The notes under the pieces: generated by a model
Told to the model about the DNA's origin: nothing
The model's database searches: none
Seen by the model: only the letters and a program-made list of their open reading frames with translations
Source of the DNA: Clitoria ternatea
Lineage: Eukaryota; Streptophyta; Magnoliopsida; Fabales; Fabaceae
Direction: 5' to 3'
Assembly (NCBI GenBank): GCA_037962975.1
Contig: CM075675.1
Location: forward strand, 3,110,001 to 3,174,000
DNA: 64,000 nucleotides
Shown: piece by piece, positions 1 to 12,173 of the stretch
Layout of the letters: the number at the start of each line of letters is the position of its first letter
Position numbering within the stretch: the stretch's first letter is position 1
Made by a program: the position numbers and the translations under genes

Positions 1-149
1 GAATCATAATTTTTCAGCATTGGTTTTTTTTTTTGGTCATCAGCATTGGTTTATCTTCAGAATTTTTCCTTGCTGTTTGGATTAAGTCTCTTTGTGTGGT
101 TCATTCATGGAGGATGCTAGTTTTAACACTATCAGACCTTCATATATAT

Positions 150-156
150 GCGTGTG

Positions 157-222
<66 letters not shown>
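150..222. repeat. compound (GT)n-(TA)28 microsatellite
   Basis: A short GT run is followed directly by about 28 uninterrupted TA units (about 167-222). It is a simple-sequence tract. Any reading frame through it is an artefact of the repeat. Confidence 0.97.
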
Positions 223-223
<1 letters not shown>

Positions 224-1059
224 CACTAATATATCATATTTGAATAAAATTTTAAAATTAGTTAATTTTTTTTCATTTTTAAATGACTGGACTCTAATTT
301 ATATTATGCCAGAAATGTATGTTGCATAAAGAACACTCAATGTGAGAAATGTACGTTGCATAAAGAACATTTAACGTTGCTTGATATTAATTACTACAAT
401 TCATTTATTTGTGTAACCTATAAATACAATTTTATCCAATATTTTCAACATTGGAACAAATGTGCTCCACCTTGTTAACATGCTTTCTTTTTTTTGCTAT
501 GAAAAAACAAGTAATTCCATTGACAGGGTGTTCACATTATAGAAACACATTATAAGCCCTACAGAAGAACGTAATCTCAAATTTAAAATTGTAATTCTAA
601 TTCTTGGGCATTCAAACATCTAAATTAAAATTCCAACATTCAATTTCTAGTTTACACCCCAATTCCATGTTCAATTTCATGCCAAACGGGCACTTAAACA
701 TCTAAAAATTAAGAGAGCAACCGTGGGGTTAGTGTAGATAGCCGAATAGTGTTTCAATTCCATTTTCCAACTAATATCAGTTTTATGGGTAAAGCCACAA
801 CCTAAGATCATGGGGCAGTCCAAAATATATGAGTTTCCAAAATTTTCTGCATTTCAGGGGGTTTCATCACACTAAAATGTCAAAATATTGCAAACTTCTG
901 TTTGGAAGTCATCAACCCAAACAAACAAGCATAATAGAAAATAGTAGAACACTTGAGGCAAGAAACGAGAAACAAAAGACCAGGGGAGAAAAAAATAGTG
1001 CTCAAAATGTTAAAATCATGCTGCTATGGACATTATGTTACTAGCATTACACAAGACAA
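223..1059. other. gene-free AT-rich stretch downstream of the methyltransferase gene
   Basis: The first part is AT-rich and shows no coding pattern on either strand. The part nearest 1060 should hold the 3' UTR and poly(A) site of the minus-strand gene that ends there, but no single poly(A) signal stands out. No transposon motif is recognised. Confidence 0.5.
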
Positions 1060-3157
1060 CTAAACATTATTCTCAACGATCATTTTCTTCACCAAAACAT
1101 AAAGAACAACACGATTGGTGCAATAATCAGGATGCCAGAGTGTTTGATCCACACGGCCAATAGTGAAATTATTCATTGCAGCTTCCAAGAAGTACTCAAG
1201 AATGGCATCTGAAATCAGAAAACACTATTCAGAATCAGAACAATGTTATTGAGGCCCCAACAGGAAGAAAAGAGAATGAACTCTCAACCATTTCGGAGCT
1301 CCCCAGCCAAAAATATTGTTGTATTAGGCCCAGAGAGTTGCATTAGTGTCTCTAGTAGATCCACAACTGCACTCTCACTGTACACTACATCAGATCCTAG
1401 CACTAAAAACAATAAATCAAGTGTTGAATCAATCAGCCATTCGTATAATTACTAATTAGTCAAAAATTTAAAGAGCATCTTATGGCAGTCTTTCTCATTC
1501 AATTCTTATTAGCCTAAAACACCAAAATGGACACTTTTTTGGCATATATAACACATCAACAATAGTCTTATGATGCTAGGATGTAAGAAAATAAACATAC
1601 ATCTATGTATGAATCCAAAATAAAATTTATAATGAGACCATGGTTATGATTGTAACGACATTACTATAATCTTGTAAAAAGAATTGTTAGGTTATACCTG
1701 CAACAATAATCGACATACAAAAACTATTAGATTCAAAAAATAAAAGCAGAGTATTCAAGAAATAAAAGTAAAGGGTTGAGGGAGATTTATTACCATAATC
1801 TGGTGCGGGATCAATGAGCTCTGGGTCAGGATCATCTCCCCATGTGAGCTCAGTTGCTATTACTGAACCCCGTAGTGAAATGTGTTTCATGTTGGTTTCA
1901 ATGTTCTTTCTCAGTAGCCTCAGCCTATCAGGAAGATCAGTAAGAACAACTTCACCACCCAAAAGAGCTGCAATGCAACTAAGGAAGAAAAATAAGAATA
2001 GTGTGCATAACAAAATGAATAAGAACAGACTAACAAAACAAATCTCAACCATTTGCTATACAACTTGTAGCAGCTTAAGTTTGGATACACTTCTCAACAA
2101 GCACTTATATTATAGGGTAAGAAAATAAGTTTAATTCATAATTTCATTTTACCTCAATTCATCTTATTTTCTTCTCCTATAAGCCCTTATTGAGAAATTT
2201 ATCCAAACTGTTTACTTAACTACTTCATAAAATCTATATGGAAAAAGGTAACAGCTAATCAATAAATTATTCACAAGCTGTATCCATTAGACACGAACTT
2301 CTCAACAAGACTGAGACTGTACATACCCAACCAATCCACAACCAGATCCCAATTCAATAACCTTCTTGCCCTGAAGAACAAGCATCCCTGAGTCAACAGA
2401 ATGCTCTAGAAACTTCCCCAATACAACTCCACTGTCCCACATCACTGCTCCAGTCACTCCAGGAGTGCCCTTAAACCAAAAGGTTCAAAAAACGACATCT
2501 ATTAGCTTAATTCAACAATCAAAAATCATGATATGATGACAATTTCACCACCAAAACCTAACACCAACAATTAATAGATTAATGTGAATTATCCACACCA
2601 AAATCATCAAAACAAGAAGTGCAAAAACCACACGCCTCTATCCCTCAATCATAACAATATCCACAACTATCAAGAGAAGCTCAACACATAAAAACGCATG
2701 CCATCAAGGGTCATAACAAGTTGACAACTTTAAGCAGCAACAATCAGTAACATGGTATTTAACAAAATGGGTCATCGTGATTTGGCTAAAAAACCAACTG
2801 GGTGATCAAGTTAGAAGCCCTAACATAACATCATAAAAATCGAAGCTTTTTAGCTATACATAACCTTGTGAGTTGTGACACAGTCATAACTCATGAGAGT
2901 TGAAAAGGAAGGAGATGGGAACCAACCAAGGAAGAAGGGGATTGAAGAATGGAGAGAGAGTGGCCACAAGAGTCGAGGGAGTGTTGCAAGGAAGATTGAG
3001 AAACAAAAGTGTTGGGTTTGGAAAGAGTGGGTTGCTGAATACCCCAAAGAAGCATGGTCTCTTCCGCAGCAGATTCATCCCCACAAACCACCAACCTCAC
3101 TTCGCCACCGTAAGAACCCAACTTCGCCATTGGTGCCGCTTCTTCTTCGTTTGCCAT
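1060..3157 (-). CDS. METTL21-type protein-lysine methyltransferase (Methyltransf_16), five exons
   Basis: Predicted SAM-dependent methyltransferase of the METTL21/Methyltransf_16 group, which methylates lysines on proteins such as chaperones and elongation factors; this member's substrate is unknown. Exons in reading order are 3157-2927, 2469-2327, 1978-1794, 1396-1289 and 1208-1060. All junctions are GT-AG and the exons sum to 816 nt, 271 aa plus stop, in one frame. Motif I reads VIELGSGCGLVG across exons 2-3, and the acidic post-I motif is LTDLPDR. WGDD and SDVVYSE follow, as is usual in the family. The ATG at 3157 is chosen because the frame further upstream starts only with GTG. The N terminus (MANEEEAAPM) is hydrophilic, with no signal peptide or membrane segment, so a cytosolic or nuclear enzyme is expected. 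All key motifs are present and nothing is broken. Confidence 0.88.
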
Positions 3158-3730
3158 TGGTGTCCTCACCACACTCTCACTCTCTGTTTTAGACTCAATC
3201 GGGCCCTTTGCCCTTTACCTTACTATCTTGGTTTCTAAGATTTAACCATCAACTTTGAACCCAAAAAAGAATAACTAGCCAACTAGGGACATGAACAATA
3301 TTTTAAGACCTAAGTTCAAATCTCATTCTCTATTACTAACTTTTTTTATCATTATTTTAAATGATAAAAAAACATTAAAAACATATTTTACCTTTGGATT
3401 AATTTATTTACAAATTTTTTAAGGAGAATTGGATTAAATAAATATAGAAAATTAGAAAAAAAAATGAAGCTTAGTTTTAACGAAGGAAAGTTTTAAAAAA
3501 GTAAATTTGAATTAAAAATCATTGAATATTCACTTTAATTCATTCACCTATTCTCTATCTAAACCACAAAATTTGCTTTTTACTAAAATAAAAAAGATCG
3601 AACAACTTTAGCTTAGTTTAAAAGGCTATAAAAAGATTGAACTCATATAAACTCATCACTTAAATTGAAGTTTATAAAATTTTAATATAAAAATGCTCAT
3701 TCATTTTTGCTTCATATATACATATATGAA
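3158..3730. other. upstream region of the methyltransferase gene
   Basis: This should contain the 5' UTR and promoter of the minus-strand methyltransferase gene. It is AT-rich beyond about 3240. No convincing TATA box or further gene is seen. Confidence 0.4.
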
Positions 3731-4429
3731 TAAAGTTGTTAAATTAGGTTGGACCCATTGAGTCAGGCCAGTCTGCAAAATGGGCAAACTTGAGCTTGAA
3801 AAAAGAGACTCAAACAAAAACTAAGTTAATTAGCCCAACCCAAATTAAGTTTGTGTTGGTCCGAACTTAATGGGTACATGTTACATAAGTATATTATTTT
3901 TTTAATTGTTTAATAGGAGATGGAACCCTAAAAAAATTCTTTCCCCCTTGGTTAGAAAGGAACTCATGCCCCCTTCTTCCTTAGTTCACTCTCTTTTAAT
4001 CCACTCACACAAAACAAACACTTACGTTCCCACCCCCTTACCCTTCACACTCACAAATGTTCCTCTCTTCATTCCCACAACCCAATCCCTTTCACTCTCT
4101 CTTGTTTTTTATTTCTACCTTCATCACCCTTACACACTCTCACCATATCCCTCACCCTCTATCTTGTTGATTCATGATACACGACACTCTCATTTCCCAC
4201 TACCGTTATGCTCGAAGTCTCGACCATATCTGAGTTGTAAATTTTTTTAAAAAAAAGGCCTTTTTTTAAAATAAAAAAAAAGGTATCCCACCAAGCCCAG
4301 AGGTTTGTGGCAGGCCAAGCCCGAGCTACAAAAGTGGGGTTCGAATAAAAATCGGGCCTTTTCAGTCTGACCCGAAGAAAGTATAAGCCCATTATAGGTC
4401 AGACCGGGTAGCCCGTTTTAATAGCTCTA
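3731..4429. mobile_element. hAT-like non-autonomous element (MITE), degraded
   Basis: The left end begins TAAAGTTGTTAAATTAGG and the inverted right end reads TAGAGCTATTAAAACGGG, about 12 of 18 matching. Flanking octamers (tatatgaa / tatacaag) match at 5 of 8 positions, so the target duplication is weak. The right half has the GGCCCG-type motifs also seen in the hAT-like element at 45809-60870, suggesting one family. There is no coding capacity. Boundaries are tentative. Confidence 0.4.
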
Positions 4430-5119
4430 TATACAAGTGACTTGTGAGTCAACTTGTTAGAGCTTATATTTTAGAATGAAATTTTTAATACATCCTTATT
4501 TTGATACTAACACTTTCTTCTTGAGTTTTTTTTTGGATTAAATTTTACAAAATTACATTTTACTTAAAATCCATAATTTAAACCATATCTTCATGACTTC
4601 TCCTTCCACCCATTTCTGACTTTGGATGCAACCCATCTTGACAATGTGTGCAAATTAATACTTCCCTTTAGATCAGACAACACCCTTGTGTTTTTTAGAT
4701 GGAATACCACATTATCATCCATCCTAATGGAAGAATTTTATCTTATGTTTTATGTTTTGTCTTTATGTCAAAACAAGATACAAATCTATATTATATTACC
4801 CTGGAAAAAAAATACAAATGCAATGCATCTCTAGATATTTATGAAAGGAAAACAAAAACACGAATTTGATTCATTTTGATGGTATTGGATGCCCTTCAAT
4901 CTGTGCTGCAATTTGTTTTGATGGGCAATTGTATTGTAAAACCCATATTTCTAGCAACATCCTTATAGATTTGTAGATTTCATTATGCGGATGGCTGTAT
5001 GGTTTGTACAATTTACGCTCACTTCTTTTAGAAAAGGAACAAGGTTAATCCTAAGCTAAAGATTGTAACTAGATGATAATTTTATAAAATATAATTTAAA
5101 AAAACTTGGAGAAAGGTGT
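4430..5119. other. AT-rich intergenic stretch
   Basis: No gene, repeat or transposon end is recognised here, except that the last five bases (5115-5119, ggtgt) look like the target duplication of the Copia element that follows. Confidence 0.5.
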
Positions 5120-5424
5120 TGTTATGGTAAAGTTGTATATGACGTAGAAATATAATTGTACGAAAGATACTAAGAAGAATCTCTATTAATGAAAAAAGAA
5201 TAAAAATTCAAAGAAGAATTCTCTTTTGAATTCTCAATCCTTACAAAAAGGTCTTTTAAAGATTAAATTCTCTCTTATTTTCACTCAGATTGTTTGAATG
5301 AATTCTAAACATAAGTACACATTTTTGTATTACAATGCATGCTAAACAACACATGCTAAAATGAAAAAGTTATCATAAGTCACAACTACTAAATGTAGTA
5401 ATAAAATTAAAGCCAATCATAACA
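5120..5424 (-). repeat. Copia 3' LTR
   Basis: This 305-bp LTR runs from TGTTATGG to CATAACA. It aligns through most of its length with the copy at 8195-8524 but has many substitutions and small indels, which indicates an old insertion. Confidence 0.88.
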
Positions 5425-5949
5425 AAATCTCCACCTTGGCTTGAATTCCATAAGCCATTTAACTTCACCTTCCAGCGATGTTACTCCATCATCAACTTAT
5501 GGTGTCAACACGTGCATTACCAACTAAATCCAAACAATGTTTGAACTTTACCGATGGAAAAGCTTTTGTCATCACGTTTGCTAGATTATCAAAAGTAGTC
5601 ATCTTCTCTATCAACACATCACCTCATGTTGTGACGCCATAAATGAAATGCATCATGACATCAATATACCTTGTGCTCTCATGATGCATCTGGTTCTTAG
5701 TTAAGTGAACTGAGTTTTGACTGTCACACTGTAATATTCTATTAACTTGTACCAAGATCAGTTATAAGACATCTAAATCATAAAGTTTCTTTCACCATTT
5801 ATGTAGTTGTCATATACTCTGGCTTTATAGTTGATAAGACAACAATGGACTCTAAAGTCACATGACAACTAATAGCATTATAAAAATGTAACCAGTCAAC
5901 TCTACAATCAAGATCACCAATATAATCTGAATCACACAATCTAGTAATA

Positions 5950-6735
5950 TGACTATTGGTCTGGACCGGGGTCTAGGATCCGGTGTGGGACCAGCCACAA
6001 GAGTACAGGTGTTTCTAGGGTTTGCACACCGGAACAGTGTATATCCGATGTTGTAATCCGGTCTCTCAGTGGGAGAGGCCGGTCTTGTTGTCCTGGAGAT
6101 CCTTCACACCAACGTTTCGCGTTGCAAGGGGGCGAAAGGTGGTGCCACCTGCAAAGATTCTCTGACGCTCAAGTTAGAAGAGTGTAAGAACTCAGTGAAT
6201 GCTCAAGCGAAGTAACAGTAAAGTGTGAGATAGAACAACGATACCATGCATATGTATTGAAATATGCTACTTATAGTTGTACGTGAGAAAATGAGTCGTT
6301 GGATGCAGGTGGATCCCTTAGCTCTGATAGCGTGTATATTATGTCAATCAGGGTGGCTCAACTTTCAGAATGTGTCAGGAGGGTAGGTCAATTATCAGAG
6401 TACGATCCTCTAGGAAGAGGAGAGGATAATCACATTTTCCGCATAATCTGCTGACACATCCACTTGCTTTCTGAGGCCATTGACGTGACGTATTTTGCTA
6501 CAAACAGTGTCTTCGCTGATAAGTTATTAGGGGCTCTTATCTTGCTGTGACTGAAAAGCCAACAGTTATACAAATGTCCTGTGAAAATGAACAAAGAACC
6601 GTTATGGAATATATAAGTGGGGCAATCGTGTGGTGAGGACGGACGACCAGACATCGGATATCCGGTGTGGTAATGTTGAACCAGGACACCGGTTTTCCTT
6701 ATATGAGGTCACTCTGTCGTTACCTTTTTTGTTCC
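5950..6735 (-). mobile_element. Tat-type Gypsy LTR fragment inside the Copia element
   Basis: This block is the reverse complement of a diverged relative of the 804-bp LTRs at 48630 and 59576. Shared landmarks in the same order include ggtctaggatccggtgtggg, the stretch around ggcgaaaggtggtgccacct, and gacatcggatatccggtgtg. The end that corresponds to the LTR 3' end is present (tgactattggtctgg), while the other end fades out near 6720-6735. Copia RNase H sequence lies on one side and Copia RT-end sequence on the other, so it landed inside pol. No internal retroelement sequence is present, so it is a truncated solo LTR. Confidence 0.8.
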
Positions 6736-7048
6736 TTTTCCATAAACTAATCTAACATTACTTGAACCTTTTAAGTATTTTCACATCTTTCCAATGAGCC
6801 TTCCCTGGATTAGCCATACACCAAATAATAACACTCATTGCATTGAGATATTTGGTCTAGTACAAATTATGGCATAATTAGACTTCCAACCACGTTAGAG
6901 CAAGGTACTCGAGACAATCTTTCAGCTTCCCGATCTCGAATGATCCCCATGCTAAGGATTCTTTTTGTTGGACCCAAATCCTTCATCTCAAATTCATCAC
7001 GTCATAGTGTCTTTACCTTATTAATCACAGTTAGGTACTTACATACAA

Positions 7049-7267
7049 TTAGCATGACATCAACATAAAGAAACAAGAAAATATAAAAGTCACCAAATAA
7101 TTTCTTATGATAAACACAAAGAAGTTTACAAAGCTCAATAAAATTAAATTCTTGTAGAGTTCAGAAACATACCTCACATCAATCAATGTTCTTACAATAC
7201 CATTAGTCATCTTAATTTCCACCATACATTTACCAACTATGCTACACGCACCATCATTTCCCATCAA
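7049..7267 (-). pseudogene. Copia gag-pol remnant, protease-side segment
   Basis: The minus-strand frame contains a stretch with VEIKMTNGIVRTLIDVRYV, the recognisable segment around and after the Copia protease. Upstream (about 7300-7560) are pieces of a zinc-knuckle-like region with stops. It is part of the degenerate Copia element and is not functional. Confidence 0.7.
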
Positions 7268-8194
7268 AATTTTACCACCATTAATCTCTTAAAACATAAC
7301 AAACCAATCTCAATTAAGCATTATATGTGGGAATTACATACTGAATCAAAAATCCATGCATCATCATTGGCATTAGTCGAGACAAAGAGAACAGCTCCAT
7401 AATTTGATTCTTCTGAGGCCCACAACTTCTCCACCAAACTTTAAAGTACATATTTTGTGCTTTTTGAGCTCTGGGCAATTTCTCTTCCAATGTCATTCTT
7501 GTTGGTAATTATGACATTTAGTGTTCTTATTCTAGTTACATGATTTAGATTATCTTCTTTGAGAATGTTTGTTCCTTTCCCTCATTATTCCTCATACCAT
7601 CAAACCTTCACATGAGCTAATGTCTCCATATGAATTAGTAATTCATTTTTTCAATTCAAATATTGTAAAGTCACTTTCATTTCCTCTGCGGGCAATGAAC
7701 TTTTACTAATAGTTATGGTGTCTACAAAAGTATCATAAACACTTGGAAAGAACTAAGAAGAAGAACAATTTGGTCTTCATCATCCATTGCAACATCAATG
7801 CTTCTAAACTAAGAACAATTTGGTTGAAATTATCAATTTGTGTATGAATGGAGTCATGCATTTGCATGGTATATAATTGTTTCTTCAAACAAAGACGATC
7901 ATGTAGAAACTTTCTCATGTACTAACTTTCAAGTTTTGCCCAAAGCTTGTCGACAGTCTTTTCTCCAAAAACTTCATCACTTGGTGATAACAATATTACT
8001 CTACGTGCCTTCTCCATTAACTCATTCTTTGTGTGTAGATGTAAGATCAGTCAGTAATTTTACCTCTCCTTCCAACACCAACTCACCTTTTTTATTAAGG
8101 AGAGCTAGCAACTTGACCCCCACAAGTTGAAATTATTTTTGCCAATAAATTTCTCAATGTTAAACTTTGAATATGCATAGCTTTGATACCAGTT

Positions 8195-8524
8195 TGTTAT
8201 GGTAAAATTGTATTTGACATGGAAATATAACTATATGAAAGATAATTTGTACTAGGAAGAATCTCTATTAATGAGAATTAAATAAAAATTCAAAGAAGAA
8301 TTCTCTTAAGAACTCATCTCTCACAAAAGTGTTCTTTAAGGATTAAATCTATTTTGTTTTTACTCAATCTGTTTGAATGAATTCTACATGCAAGTGCACA
8401 TATTTATATTACAATGGATGCTAAATAACAAATGGTAAAATGTAAAAGTTATCAAAAGTCATACATTTTAAATGGTTTACATCAACTACTAAATATAATA
8501 ATAAAATTAAAGTCACACATAACA
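8195..8524 (-). repeat. Copia 5' LTR
   Basis: This 330-bp LTR runs from TGTTATGG to CATAACA and is followed by the possible target duplication agtgt (8525-8529). The primer site TGGTATCAAAGC lies immediately inside it on the minus strand. Confidence 0.88.
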
Positions 8525-8529
8525 AGTGT

Positions 8530-11500
8530 TAATATCAAAATAAGATGTTAAAAATAACACCATTCATTCTATGTGGTCTTGAACCTTTAAAAATTGTGTC
8601 TATTTTAATGAAGGTTAGTGTAAATTTATCCATTTATCTCCCAGATTAAACAAGTAAAAAGTTACATAGCATGAACCAACCTATTTAATGTTTCAATATT
8701 AATAATAGTTACATTTAGATATTATAAATTAAAATTATAAAAGAAATATTTTAAAATAAAAATGAATTATGATCAATTAATTTAGTTTGTACGATTTTTA
8801 TTTTTTTTAATATTTTTGGCCACTTATACAAATAAAAAATAAAAAAATATATATGTAGGTAGGGTTATGGGATGGAAACCCCACACAAGGCAACAAATAC
8901 TAAGCCCATTTAAATTGTGGGCCTATGCAAGGTAGAACAAACTAACTTCTATAGTCAAGTCTAGATTTATACAAGCCAAGATAGGGAGAATGGATTAAAA
9001 AAAAAACTACGACCAAGATTTATAAACATGTTAGATTTATAAAAAAAATAAAACTAAAAAATCAAGTAATCATTAAAAAGTTATTAGTTTAATTATTATA
9101 AAAACCATTAAGTTTACTCCTAGTAAGTTTTAGAGATTGAATTTTCTAATTTGGAGGCGTGAAATACATCTGATATCAATCAATTTTATTTATTTTTTAT
9201 ACATATTATTGATATAATTAGTGTAGAAAGTACATAAAATTATTTGATATCACCTATCTTTCACATATCTGAATAAGGGGATTCTATCTTTAAATTTGAG
9301 TTTTTAAAATCATTCTTCTCCCCATTTTTTATAAAGTAATTAACCAATATTTGAACATGTTATGCTATAGGGGTCAACATAATCCGCTCATCCGAATCTA
9401 AACCATAAAAATTAATTAAAAAATAAGTTTGATCAGTTTTAGATGGGTAAATGGGTCATTGAGTTAAAGAAATAACTAATTTTGGTTAAGTTTAGATAGT
9501 TGCACTATTATATTTTTACTAATCAAATTAACCATATCATATTTATTTTAATTATACTTTAAATATTTTATCATGTGATTATGTGAGATATATAGTACAT
9601 AATGTGATAATGTAGTGAACCATTAAATCGTTTTTTTAAAGGAATTGATAAGAAAAATATGTAAAAAAAGTATAAAAAATAAATTTAGGCCGTAAAACAA
9701 AAAGTTTAAACCGAAATTACCTATTCAAACTTAATCAAAACCGTTTACGTGAAACCCAATAAAATTGTGAGCTTATTTAGTTAGATTTAATTAGAAATAA
9801 GTTATATTTAGTTAGTATTAATTAAGTTATTTATTATCCAAATCCGCTTAAACCCAAAACCGATTATCACCCTTAGAACCTAAAATGGATTTTGTTACTA
9901 GATATTATCCAAACAAAATCTAAAAACAAGACATGACGTTGGAAAATGATGTTGAAATCCTAAAAAGACAAAGTCAGGAGTAGTAAAGTTTATATTTCTA
10001 TGGCAGGGGAGACTTTTCCAAACATATTCGAGGACACCACCATACTGAATAGATATGGGTGAACCAGCCCCACATTTTGAGTCAAAGCAATTACACTGTA
10101 AGGCATATTATTGGTATTAGGATTTTTTAATTGCAGAATTTTATACTGGATAAAAAATTAAAAAGAATACAATTCATATTAAACTTATCTAAAAGATCTC
10201 ACAAGTATTACATTAACATTAATTTTAAATTAGAACTTTGCTTTTTAAATTTTTTATAATGTACAAAGTTATAAAAGTTAAATAAACATATTTATTACCA
10301 CCTGCTAAGATCCAACATCAACCCCTATATACTTTTTTTAATAGATGAACCGCTATACTTTGTGGCAAATGGCATTAACGGAGTTATACTAGTAACTTTT
10401 TAGTGCCAATGTGTCATTTTCCTTTTTTTTTATATGTATACTTACAAATCAGTTGTAAAGAATTTAGACCATTAAACACATTTATCAAAAGAGGTAAAGA
10501 GTTAATCGTGAATATATCTTAAAAAAGATTAACTCTCAATAAGAATATATGTAGTTAATAAAAAATATTCCTAATTCAAGTCTCAACCAATCAACCATAA
10601 GCACCGCATATATAGTGGTCGACGGTTAATTAAATTGAGGTTTAAAAATTGATTTATAATCATTAGATTTAAATAGGCACATAATTCCAACTTCCAATTT
10701 AACTAATTGAGTTCAGTTGTCGCCAACCATTAACCATGAGTCAAACTTGAATTTGGATTTCTTAAAGTAAGCCCCGCACTATAATTTTTTTAAAGACTTA
10801 GTAATCGTAAATGTAATTGATTTTTGTTTTAATATTAAAAAATATTCTATGGATTTTAGTTTTTACAAATTTTTTAAACAATTTTTATCATCATTCAAGC
10901 AATGATAAAATATGTAACAACCATTATATATTCTCTCATGAAATAAATGATACTCATCTTATTAAGACAAAAATTAGACATTTTTTTATCTTGAAAATAA
11001 AGATATATAGATCAATGATGAATTTTTTTCATACCTTCTTATTTATTATGGGAAAGTGTAAAAGTTATGTACTCATTTTTTTATTTTAACCATTTAATTA
11101 GGTATACTCTTGAAGAAAAATAAATAAATTCCCCACATAATAATTATTGCAAATATTGATTTGTATGTTTTATGTCTTTTGTCTCTTATATCTAACACTT
11201 GAAAGAGTATAGCTCATTAGAAACTAGTTTAGTGGTGGAGTTTGTAGTTTATATTTTATAAGAGACTTTAATAGATTCGTATTTTAATATAAGAATTTTT
11301 TGTAAGATTTCTTTAATCCTTAATATAATACAATCTCATAAAAAGTCAATAGTATTAATTAATATTTTTTATCAAAACACTCTTTTTAGTCATTAATGAA
11401 ATAAGTATTGATTAAGTAGACATAAAATAAGATTTGTGAGTTCCAATAAATATGTAAGGGTAGTTTTAAAAAATTAGTATAATTTATAGATAAATTAAAT

Positions 11501-12173
11501 GATTTTAATTATATTAATTAATTTTTATTGAAAACTAAAATTAATTAGGAGGTTTTATATTAAGGGACGTAAGGAATAAATCAACGAAGATTATTTCTAA
11601 AATTTATTAAGATAAACAAATATGTTTTAGAAAATTAAAAAAAATTGATTATATTTGTTAGAATCAAAGCAGATTTTATCCTGATTTGGTTCAATTTGAA
11701 TATAAACATGTGTGTAAAACATATGTATCATATAAAAAATATTTTCTTACTTAAGAATCAAGGTCGTAAATCCGAGTTATTAAATCTTAGAATGAATTAT
11801 CAGAACTAAAATACATAATTTTTTAGGGATAATATGACAGCAAGGTCACTTAATTATAATTCAATATTTCAATGGTTCATTGTTCATCTAACAATTAAAT
11901 TATGACGTATTAAAAAATAAAATAAAAATTACATAGGTATAACTTACTCTCATGAGTGTGTATGAAAACATTACTAAACATGTAATTGTAACTGCACTTT
12001 ATTTATTCTATAGACAGAATTGACTAAATCCATTTTATACAACAACCCTCCAACTACTAAATGACTCACTGTTCATTTTCAACACAAAAACCATTACCTC
12101 AAAATTGATGGATTCATATTCTCCCACCCTAGAATTCTATGTACTACTTGGTAATCCAGTTCATCACTAACTA
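8530..12173. other. AT-rich intergenic stretch
   Basis: This long AT-rich region has many poly(A)/poly(T) runs. Neither strand shows a coding pattern, an RNA gene or recognisable transposon ends. The last few dozen bases should hold the 3' UTR of the receptor kinase gene. Confidence 0.5.

Larger units (their letters stand above)
5120..8524 (-). mobile_element. degenerate Copia LTR retrotransposon with both LTRs
   Basis: Two related LTRs (5120-5424 and 8195-8524) begin TGTTATGG and end CATAACA. Flanking pentamers ggtgt/agtgt differ by one base. On the minus strand the 5' LTR is followed by TGGTATCAAAGC, close to the initiator-Met tRNA primer site. A purine-rich AAGGTGGAGATTT lies just before the 3' LTR. 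Copia pol remnants sit between them in the expected order on the minus strand: a protease-side segment (about 7050-7270), RT end (about 6750-6950) and RNase H (about 5550-5950). Stops and frameshifts are everywhere, so it is dead. A Tat-type LTR fragment interrupts it at 5950-6735. Confidence 0.88.

Noticed and set aside
33..329. 98-codon open frame
   Set aside because: It is open only because it crosses the TA microsatellite, and the product is mostly a Tyr/Ile run.
3158..3172. upstream start of the methyltransferase at 3172
   Set aside because: That codon is GTG. The first ATG in the frame is at 3157 and is preferred.
2884..3238. several overlapping frames around the methyltransferase first exon
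   Set aside because: Shadows in other frames or the opposite strand. Only the minus frame with MANEEEAAPM joins the downstream exons.
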